From Branchiostoma floridae (taxonomy: Eukaryota > Chordata > Leptocardii > Amphioxiformes > Branchiostomatidae), in contig NC_049994.1 of NCBI RefSeq assembly GCF_000003815.2, positions 11,995,332 through 12,059,331 on the forward strand: a stretch of DNA of 64,000 nucleotides. The letters are read 5' to 3'. The first letter of the stretch is position 1, and every line of letters begins with the position of its first letter. Below are positions 37,401-49,400 of the stretch, one piece after another. The notes under the pieces are model-generated. The model searched no databases and was not told where the DNA came from. It saw only the letters and a program-made list of their open reading frames with translations. Made by a program: the position numbers and the translations under genes.

Positions 37401-40400
37401 GTTGTAGTTCTGCAGGTTGCACAGAGCGACCGACACCCTGTCTATACTGCACCTCAGCTGGAGGGGGTTCTGTTGGACTGTGTTACAGTATGGGGCAACC
37501 AACTCCCCTCTGGAACACAACATTCAAGCAAGTTAGTTGGAGATTAGAAAACTGTGAAGCACTGAGAGAGTACTTGCATGTACATATGAAAGAAAAAGTA
37601 CAAGAGTTTATTTTGATATGATTAGCAGTTGTAAGTGTAATTAATAATGCATACAGTATGACTTTACACTGTATTGTATACTGACTATAATGATAAACTT
37701 GTCTGTCAGTGGCTCCGTGAATTATGGAATTATGAACTATAGAACATAGCAAGAAATTGTAAACAATGGACAGACTATGTACGTTGCAATAGCTATAATC
37801 ATAAATTCTTTAAATACAGAAATACCAACATGATCATGGAGCTTAAATAACGAACAGACTATAGTATGTACATTGCAATAATTATTAATATGAATTCTTA
37901 AAATTAACAGAAATACTAACAATATCATGGAAACTAAACAACAAACAGACTGTGTACATTGCAATTATGATTTTCTGAAAATTAACAGAAACACCAACAT
38001 AATGCCAACATGATCATAACAGTTTCCATAAACTTAACATTAACATACTTTTGTGTCTGCGAGTCAATCCAGTATTTGCAGCTCTTCTTTGCAAAATCAC
38101 AACCCAGGTTCTTCCCCCAAAGTAGGGGCTCTGCCATGTCGTAGTTAGCTCTGTACCATCTGTTCAACAATGAAACAATTTGAAATTTTTCATAAGTACA
38201 CTCAAACCTGACCATCCAACTACGTAGTAAAAGAAACCATCTCCAGTCACCCTATTAAGTTCATGATGCAAAAATCAAACAGTTCTATCTGTTTGGGCTG
38301 AAAATCCGACAGCAAATCGTTTGCATTTTGTGTTCTCGATGACAACTTGCACCCACGGGCAAACCGTTTTGTAATTTCCCGCTATGGTTGTTGTGATTCT
38401 GCACAGTCTTGTACGTCTGCGTCAGATAATTGGTCTTCGATTGGAACTGAACCATGTCTTGCTGAAGCCGCGTTCCTTCATGGCCTTGAAAATGCCTCCG
38501 AAAACATTCTGCTCCCGATATATGCTACCCGGGTATTACGTTTCCTCTAGCCTGGGTACCATCCGATTTCTACCAGGGCTCTTTAGGGAAGCGAGTGTAA
38601 GGAGATCGAATGGTACCGAGGCTACGTTTCCTCTGGATCTCCTGACACATTCCCCCTCCTGTATCAGGACTGTTGGTTTCCCAGCCAACCAGGAAGCAGC
38701 TTGATAATAAAAATGAATTCTACTCTTCCTTAAAAACACTGCCGAAATACCCGACTGACAGGTTTAAAGCTCTACTTTTTCCCATGATGCCGATGAATGC
38801 AGGTGCCCAGATGTAATCCGAATTAACACTGCTTATGAGTTCATGATGACAATTTGCAAATCCAGATAACGAGAAACTGTTTCAGATCCACCAAACAAGG
38901 ACAGGGCTCGAAATACTGGGTGCATGTGCAGCCAGGTGCACCAAAAATTGGAGCTGTGCACCCAATTATTTTCTGTGGTTGCACAGGGTGCACCCAAATA
39001 TTTTCTTACATTTATATATGTAAAGATATCAAAGTATACTAGTCACATCAGATTTTTGACATGATGAGATCTAAGATGATAAAAATGCCTTTCATGGTAC
39101 TTGATATGGAATTTGATAGCTTGTAACTAAGTTTTATTATTAGGTTATGACTTAAATTTAAGTGGTGCACCCAAACATTTTTTGGTGCACCCAATTTTTT
39201 AAGCTGGGTGCACCAGTGCACCTAATCCCCAAAATGAATTTCGAGCCCTGAAGGAGGTTTCAAAAAAGCCTTAATCATTAAAAATTTATCCATTTCGGCT
39301 TGCCGAATGGATAGAACTGTTGATTTTTTTGTATCTAAAACAGTCCAATGCAATTTTACATAGTTAAGACCCTATGCTATTCAACCAGATACCACTTTTT
39401 TGCAGTCCCCGTGGGGTATACTCATCAGCAAGCAAAATTGATGACAATAGCTCCATACACAAGGAAAAATCAGTGAAGCACATTTATCAATGTTGTGCAA
39501 AGTACAAATTGAACCAGTGGGAATAATGACATCAAAGAACTGAAAGCAGCTTTTAATGGCTATTCTAGGAACAGATAACCAACCCAAAGAAGACATTTTG
39601 TTAATCAAACACAGCTCTCATGATTAAGCCATGGTTTATAGAAATTTACTTCCATTACAATAAGGAATTTGCAAACTGGAGGCATCTTAATAAGATGTAT
39701 GTGTCCTGGGAAGTAAGATGAAAACTGCACAAATGTAATGTTCTTTGGCCAACCAGTTCCCATTTGTCAAGAGCAATCAAGCTCCTTTGAGCAACACACT
39801 CGATTTGACTGTGAACCAAATGTGTTTTTCTATTAGACTCATTGCTGACATGCAGTTTTGCTAAGAATCAGTAGGTGGCGCAATTACATACCCTGTGTCC
39901 TCCATAAGTGCCAGAGTTAGCCTGGAGAAGGCCCTGTTTTGGGTGTGGGATCCTGTCATGGCTTCACTCTGTAATACAGGAGGGAAAGATAGCCTTGAAC
40001 AGACTTTCAACACATGTAAAATGCATCTATTAGGAAGAAACACAGCTGCTTTATACATGTAAGGGCTGTAGAAATGATTTCTTTTAAACATGATAGAGAC
40101 ATAGTAAATGTGACGTTATGTTAGCTTTTTTACAGTATAGATATTTAGTGATTGTGGACCATCTCTTTACCTCCAGTAAACGCTTTTCCCAGTGATTCCA
40201 TTCTGTACCGGCACCCCCCTGGTTCTCGATTTCAGCTCCTTGAAGGTCTGAACAGTTAAAGTGGTTCCTTATCTCTTCCTGAAAAGTAAAATAGATTCAT
40301 TTGTCCATCCATTAGTTTATAGGTACATGGAAATGCACATGGCAATTTTTTGTTAAGTACAGGGATTCATAGAAGGTCTCATGCCTGTACTACTCTGAGT

Positions 40401-43400
40401 GGGCACTCTCAAAGAATCCCTTCTGAAATATCAAAAGCCCCAGAAGCCTGTGTTTGTGTCAGTCATAAATTCCCTTTTAGCGCCCCCACCTGATACAAAA
40501 ATGATTTGAGATGAAAGCTCGTGTATTTCTGACAGGATTGGGTCGGAAAGTTTTGGCATTCAAGAACATGTTGAACATGTACTTTTATTTGTCCTGAGTA
40601 ATGCGGTCAGCGGTGCAGCAACCTAAGGCCTGCAGTTCATATATAAGTCAGTAGATGTCACTGCAGCACACATTTCAAACACCACATTAGGCTAAGTCAA
40701 CAGCATTAAAACAGAAGAGAAGGCCTTCCCTTACCACGACTTTAGGCGTGATGATGACGTTAACTGTATGCGGAATGATGCGACCACCACGTATGTGCCA
40801 CTCGGGATACGTCACCTCCTGGATCACACGATCACTCCACTGGTAAACTCCAAGTCTATAGGCAAAACATATCAATCACCACCACAAAAGACATTTTGCA
40901 GTATATATATTAATATGAATAGATTTATACACTATGAGTTAGGCATATTTTTGTTACACTGCAAATTGAAGTTAGTAGATACAAATGGACTCCTCCAAAT
41001 GAAAGATATGATTTTTTTATACTGACATAGAAGTACATTGTCATTTACAGTAGAAAAGGGAAAGAGACTCTGTAGCCATAGATAGAATATGGCATAAATT
41101 TTCTGTTTACTATCCTTATCTAACCTAATGTATCGAGCCCAATTATTGGGCATGAATATACTTCATTACTATGAAATCAATATAGTACACGTAACCATTA
41201 GCATTGTCAGTACTTTCTTGGTTGAAATTGGTGACTGTTTAATTGCAACTTACTGGTCGTTGAACGCAGGCTTGCCATTAGCATTTCTGTCTGTCAGAGG
41301 GTCTCCATTCTCATCTCGGTAAAACGCAAACAGGCCAGAGGAAAAGCCCTGAAAAACCATAGAGGAAGTAGTTAGGCTTGGGTTGAGATGTCATCCATTT
41401 AGGACATACCTCAAGCACGTTAAGAAGGCACAGTACTTGTTAAAAGCAACTGGATTACATTTTGTAAATGGTCATATGTTTCAGATAGCATCCACTATCT
41501 TTTGTCATTGACAGCTGTCTGAAACGTCTGTTTCAAACTGCTTGAGTAATTTTGTACTGTGTATCTTATTACCTGGATGTCTAACATTTATGGCTGCCTC
41601 ACCTGAGCCCTGTTCCTAATTAGCTGTCAGTCACATGCTAAACAGTCTTAGTATTGATTGGTTATCAATTATAGCAGCTTTGCTGATGATTGGTTGTCAA
41701 CTGCCTGTTTCATGTCCTTGGTGCTGATTGGCCATCAGTTATCTCTGCCCTATTGCTGAATGGCCATTTGTCACAAGTACTAATAACTACATTTATCATG
41801 TCCTTGGTGCTGATTGGCCATCAGTCACCACAGCCCTACTGCTGATTGGCTATCACAGCCTATCAGTAACCATAGCCTTGTTGCTGATTGGCCATTAGCT
41901 ACGTGTATCAAGTCTTTGCTGCTGACTGGCTATCAGTCACCACAGCCCTTTTGCTGATTGGCTATCAGTGACCATTGGGCTTGCTGCTTATTGGCCATTA
42001 GCTACATTATCTTCTCCTTGGTGCTGATTGGCCATCAATCACCACATCCATATTGCTGATTGGCCATCATTTACCATAGCAATTATCCTGATTGGCCATG
42101 TGCCATGAGCTTGGTTGTTCTGCACCTACATTTTTGTATCATAGTCTAAATCAGTAACACATGCTACCATTTGAAGTCATAACAGTGGTCTTGCTACTGA
42201 TGTAGTGGTCAACAGCACTGAATATATTATTTTCTAAGTTTCTCACCAAGGCATGGATCATTTCATGCTTGACAGTGGAGAGCAGGCTGGCGAACTCGTG
42301 AGGCTTGGTGGAGATGACATTTGGGCACAGATTGGCGTAGCCTGCAACTGGCCTACAGAAACATGAATCAATGCACATGTATTTACATGGCATTGAAGGG
42401 CGGTTATACCGGCTACATAGATACAGAATGATACAGAACCTGACCACAGGTTAGATCGCCTAACGGCCAAAGGGCAGTGGGTAGACCTGACCCACTGGAG
42501 GGCAATCCAACCCCCACTTTGGTTGGAAGCTCAGGTCATATGGAATACACCGTGTTGTCTTTTATCTATGTCATATCCATCCGGGAATACATGTTTCAAT
42601 GCCAAATGCGCCAGAACCTCAGAAAATTGTTGTCTTTGATCACAAAACTGTGACAACAATTCCAACGCCCAATTTGACTGTGTTACCTGTCTAGAGCAGC
42701 TTCCAGTTGACAATAAGCAGCATAAGCGACAGTGTCGTCCACCCCACAGCGGTCCGTCTGCTTGGCTGACACATACAGGATGAAGTCAGCGCTGGCCACG
42801 CCTGGTCCAGAAGGGTTCCCCACCAGGTTACAGCCGGTCTGTTGCGTCCAGATTCGACACTGTGGGGTTAAAAAACATGTTGTGTCAAAGATGATCTTAA
42901 AATCTCAACAATCAGACAGGGTATCACACATGGTAACAACTATTGAATTTAAGTTTGCGCATTTAAGTTTGCGTAGATTTAAAGTTTGCAAAGGTTTTGA
43001 GTTCCCGTTAGCACTGTAGTCACCTACTGTACAGAAATGGAAACACTGACAAGCATGATGAGAACACTTATATTTTCAGAAAATATAAGACTTAGTGTTC
43101 TCATGCTTGTCAGTGTTTCCATTGTACTGCTGTAGGCAATATCAAACTTTGTGCATAATGGTTACAAATCTATGGATAGATTTATGCTTCATTACATAGG
43201 ACAAGCAGTTTACTTAAAGTTTTCGGCCAACCTCAAAAAAAAGGCTAGGGTTGGCAGGATTTTCTTGGGTCGGTCAGGAAAAACAACATTTTTTTTCCTA
43301 GGCCTTATATAGAAGACTAAGTACACATGTACTGGAGGATAAAACTAGGGTGACTTTGTCATACCTGTCTGAGATGTTCCTCAGGCACCTGTACCTCCCC

Positions 43401-46400
43401 ACACCTGGTGGTGGCATTACAGGCCGTCTCACAGCACAGGTGGGGATCATTCTCCAGGATCACTGCATGGCCTGTCTGGCACTGCCTACAGAGAGGAAAC
43501 ATGCAGAGCATTCAGAGACATAGCAAACTTCAATCCATAGAAATAGGCTCCCTCTGGCAGCACATATACAAAGATTGGACAATGGAAACACAGGCATAAA
43601 AGACACACACAGACAGACACACAAGCACACACAGACAGACAAACAGACACATGCACAGACAGGTTTGTAAATTGTACTGAATAGTACAAGCTGCATATCC
43701 ACACTGATTTATTTGTTCCACTTGTAATGGGAAGGAACCCTAGACCTACTCCTTTCAATACGTGTGGGGGGCTCTTTTACCCGCTTGATGTGTGGCTCTC
43801 CTAAAACACAAGACCTGCATTTAACATCCTATCCAAGGGTCTCCAGGCTTGATATTCATTTTTACAGGAATACATTGTGGAAACTCATATCAAGCGCCTT
43901 TCCCAAAAGCACAACTTTGGAGAATATAAGGGAGCATATAAGGGAAATGAAACCCAAGACCTCTGGTCTTTTAGTTATCTGTTCTGCTTTATTTCAACTG
44001 TAATTATATCATAGTATTCATACTTACCGATCTAACAAAATAGGCACACCTGTCCCCCTCACATATAGAGTGTTTTGTAGGAACTCCTTGGCTTGAGGGA
44101 ACAAAACATTCTGGAAAATGCAGAAACAAATATCAAATCCATGTTTTCCCATATGTCTGCATGTCAGGTTAACTAGAATATTAAATTGTGTGCACGAGTT
44201 AACTATTGTTGTTGAAAATGTCATTCTTCAATACGGTACTCTAACAATAATCTCAAAACTTACCTTTACTAGATCTTTCTTTTCTGTAGATAACCTGTAT
44301 GAGATAAGAAAATATCCATTGAAATGGCTGTCACATGATTCAGCATTTTGGACATGTACCTACAGAGAGCTTTTGCTGTATCATAGTGGCACTCAAATGT
44401 ACAATGTGTATCTGGTAGAACTTGATAACAGAGCATGTCTCTTCTTTCAAACTCAAAGACTGAATGTAAGCTACTACAATTTGGAGTGGCTTAAGCTTGT
44501 AACCAGTTCTACGATTGTTAAACTACTGAATGCTCACATGTTCATACTATTTCGTATTAAGAGCAGTCTGTCTTCTGCAATTATAAGAGCTGCTTCAACT
44601 AAACATCAGGTGTTTCAATCCAATACATCAAGACTTGTAATTATCAACTGTGCTCCGTACGAAACAGGCATTTTCCCTTAAGGGTGGTTCAGTAGACAAG
44701 TAAATTTTGTTATGCTATATACATATGCGAGTGGTGCTGAATACTATTATAGCTTTTTTATGTGAGTTTGCAATTGCAGTGGAAAATTCACCACTTTACC
44801 ATTAATTCAAAGATACTTCAAGCATTTAATGATTTACAGTATGTGATAACCAGGCAATTGCTTTCCCACGGGAAGGCTTCTATTGATGAAGTCTGAATTA
44901 CCACAGACCTAGATGCAATATGCCTACAGTAGATTAATGTGAAAAATCACATCATCGCTTGTACCCTAGAGACTTAGGGCACAAAAGGCATACTAGTAAT
45001 GGAATTTGGGCATTAAAGCAAAATCGAGTTTACGACTACAGGTAAAAGAATGCGTCTGCCAGACTCTGTTCAAAGCAGTTGCTAAGTACTTCTCTGACAT
45101 ACATGTACTCTCAATGGGATTTTTAGATTCTATACATGTCTTGTACTTTAAGATGTTAGATGGAATCTCAGAAAAGAAATTCCTCTATGACATACATGTA
45201 CATGTACTCTACTCTACGACATGTATATTCAATTACCAGTGTGCTTATCTTGTAATGTTATGTGCTGCATTGTATACCAGCATGTTTGATTGATTCTTTT
45301 ATTGTACTGTGCAGTATAATATTATTGAGGCTGTCTTAAGTGTAAAGTAGGGCAACCTGTAAAGGTGCTTTAATTAAAGGACCTATCTTGCTCTCCCTTT
45401 CACAAGGTTATAAATGCAAATAAAACAATTTCCAACCAACTTTCACACATGTAAGTCCACCAGAGGCCTTAATAGTTAATACTACCATATGAGAAACAAT
45501 GCATAATATTAAAAGTGGTTTAAGAGATGTAGCTATCTAATCCTAAGGTATACCATTTCCACAATGTATACAGGTAGGTTTTCAAGACAATCTTGAGAAG
45601 GCCTCTATAACAATTATATTTTATGTAGTGGTATTATGGCACCCTGTGGAATATGAGAGTTAATGTTATATGCAAGTCTGTAGAGCAGTTGAAAATGAAT
45701 CTGATATTTCACAGGCAGAGACCTGAGCCATCTGCCCCATCTCCATCCATTGATTTCTGTGGTAGATATATCACTAGTAGTGTAGTAGCTATATACAGGG
45801 TTGGGGGGCAAACATTAATCAACACAAGTTAATGATATCTTAAATCTTAGGCCTTTTATGGTGGAAGCGGGGCTCCAAATATCTCTTTTTGAATAGTATA
45901 CACTGCAAATTTTTAAATGTTTAAAAATTGTACTAGGCAAATTCTACCTGTATCATTTTTTTCCCTTTTACTATTTTATTTCGACAACAGACAATGTTTC
46001 GAAGAGTTCCAATTTTTTTTTCAATTATCATTTTTCGATCTTGTAATCTGATATATTGAAGATGCAACTATGAATCTATGAAAAAAGCATGTCAATTCTA
46101 GGCCCCACATCATCATAGTGCCATGGGCTGTATTCAATATGGACCAGTGCAGGCAATTTCTCTGCAGGTAGACATCAGAAACACCTGCACACCATCAATT
46201 TTACCTGCAATATCCTGTATATCCTGGAGGTATCTTAAGCCCTGACTACTAGTTTAGCTATACACAATGTACATGAGCTAAACAATGACAGTGATTTTCA
46301 AGCATTTATAATATAAAGGATAGCGCATTATATGAAAGAAAAATGGGCACTAAACTTAGAAGATATGAAATACATGTTCACCATAATGACAAGGTACTAC

Positions 46401-49400
46401 AAAATTCAGCCCATCAGTATATACAAGAATGTGCACTATTTTTATACATGACTGATGCTTTCCACCAATGCAGATGACAGACAGAAGTATCTCTCAATCC
46501 CCAGCTCTCATACAAAATATACACTTGTGTAAGTATATACTCTCCTGATGTATGTTTTCTTATTACTTCCATCAATCAAATAATAATATCCTACAAAGGA
46601 CTATGATAGAAGAGGCTTATTGAAAATGATAAATGGTTCACAATGGGCTGTAGTGGGAGCAATAATCAGAGGACCTATATTGTTATCATTTTACTGCAGG
46701 CAACTGGGTTTTCATGATAAAGTTTACAGACATGTACATGTGAATGTTAGTGCTTTCCACTGGCATTATGAGGATCAAGGGATTTACAAGCCATTGTGTG
46801 TGCAAAAAAACAAGTTGGGGTTTCATCTATTTACTGGGTAAGATCAAAAGCAGTGTTTTGCATTACTGCGTGTCAAAGGAGTAATATTTTTTCTCTCTAT
46901 ACCTTAGTCTATTAAGAACTGTACTTAAACTAAATCAAGAGCTATACATTTTTAGTAAAATGACACTTCTGAAACAATTACATTAGTCTAAGACTCTAAC
47001 ATAGCTATCAATAGCTTCAATAAGAGAAAAATAAATCCTATGTCTGAGTGTCTTTTAATGTTAATGTAAAAATGTAAATTTATATTGTATAAGTAATATG
47101 CAGAATTGACTTTGGTCACATAGCTTGTAGAAAAAATAAGAATTTCTATAATTCTATATGTATGAACTACAATGTATATGTTCTTTACTGTTACTAAGCT
47201 ACATTTTTGTTCCCTATTAGTTAAGTAAATTATTATTACTAAAAAGTAGGAGGACAGTGATTTAAGTTGGTAATTTGTAACATACAATACTAGATGCAAT
47301 TCAATCTAAATGGTAGAATAAAAAGGTATTTACATGATGGAAGAAACGTATAACTAGTACATTAAACTAAACCAGTATTACATAATAAAATGTATGGCAT
47401 ATGATATACTTACTGCTCTATGCTACTGTCATAAACAAGGTGTATTCTCAATGGTTGGTCCAGACTTCTCTTCTTGACTATGTGTGCTGGTTCTATGTGG
47501 ACACCATGGACAACCTGGGCAAAAGAAGATTAAGCAAGAATTACAGTATACCAGTACCAACTAAAAGTCTACTAGTATATAGTACTAAAATGGACAAAGG
47601 TTGATAAACATATGTTATCTCTATACTGCAATTGCTGAGCAACTATTGAGCTAAAAACTGCATGTGACACTTAATTCTATATATGAAAAATGAGGGGAAA
47701 ATTATGCTTTAAACCTCTTGTAGAAAGGGAATGGAGACCTGTATCTTTTTTAAACACTACCCCATTTTCTTCACACAAATATGAATTGGTATGTCTTTGA
47801 TATTCTAGAATAACCTATATATACTAGTAACATGCAACAATGTTTAATGCAACAACCATTGTACCCTTTGCAATTGTTGTGTAATAAACTTTGACTTTAC
47901 TTGTTACAAGCACAGGTTATATATGTATTACAATATAGGCTAACATAATGAACATGATTGGAATATTTTGTCAAACTATGCTTCAAATACTGTAAATGCA
48001 GAAACTTTGCTGGTGGTTTAATGGCCGCTTCACTGCGAACTTAAAACCATCGCAAACATTTTTCCATGGCAGTAAGAGACTACAGTGCATGGTGCTGCCG
48101 CAAACTTAAAACTACTGCGAAAAGTCATTTTTCCCGCTACCACGAAATTTGAACCATGCAAACTTAAATTTACAGTATTTGACCAAGGTGGTAGTGACCA
48201 CCTGTAGTGTATGCCATTCATCCCTGCTAAATGTACAAGCCAAACATGTCTGCATCCTTGACCTATTACTTTATAGTGTAGCCAGGTGCATTAGAAATGG
48301 TTGAGCGGCTATGAATAAAGCCTTGTTCAACAAGGGCGTAACACATGTTGCCAAAATGGCCTTTACAAATGCTATCTGGGTGTGGTCTATTTAGAAAGTG
48401 ACACAGGTACAGTTGCATATGAGGTAATACTAATACTATTAGTAATACACAGTTCTTTGTTCGTCTGGAAAACTCATTGTTAAAACTCGTAGCAACTGAG
48501 AGCAAAAGGCACCAACCTTGCTATTAGTGTTACGTGCTGCGTCAACATCAATGATTTATTCATTGTCGTTAATTACCCTATTTTCTAAAGCCACAAGGGT
48601 AACGAGGCCTTTAGAAGGAAAGCATGTCTCAGCATATATATATTACAGTTTGGGATAGTAGTACCGTACAGGGTTTTTCTAGAAACCTTGAAATTTTTGC
48701 TGTATGTATCAATGTGTGGCTTTCGCAGTCAATATTTGACTATGTAACGTTACTGATATAACAGCAATGGACAGGCAACAGAACTTCCGTGTATAGATTA
48801 GTATGACAATTATTTCAACCGTAAACTCAATGAGTCAATGATATCACGAACTCCTGATTTTCACAATGCCAGAAAATTTAGGTACATTCAGAGTATAATA
48901 TGAGAGTAAGAGCACAAAGTTATAGTAAGCCTGGGTCATGTCAAAATGTAAACGTTATATTCTGTAAAAATAAAAGATTGAAACGCAAGGTACAAGTTGC
49001 ATTGCCAAGCCACAATGAATAATATCATTTGACATGAAAATTACAATTTCGAGCCATGAAAATCAATGTCTGCCTGGTCCCTGTGGGAATTTATTTCACG
49101 CGTTAGGCAAGAAACCCATGGCAACAGAAAATCAATAAAATACATTTATTAATACAATAAATCATGTTGGGCCAATTATTTGTCATCGCATTTGGCCTAA
49201 AATGCAACAAGGACTAATTGAACAACAGAAAAATGAGATGCATTTTTTTACAAGATGACGAGGAAAAAGATTTTACCTGAGGGAAAAAGTCGTCCGACAT
49301 AGAAAAGCTCAGCTGTCGTTTGACACTGACAGACGACAAAAACGATAAGTAGAAAGGTTCATGACAACCGACGTTCAGCGCTTAGAAATCGACCTAGATT

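Noticed and set aside
43460-43758. Cys/Val-rich minus-strand ORFs
   Set aside because: Translation of the ACAC/AGAC microsatellite in an LMLN intron.
44118-44681. 187-codon plus-strand ORF with an ATG
   Set aside because: Lies antisense across LMLN exon 3 and introns 2 and 3, has no recognisable domain, and looks like chance.
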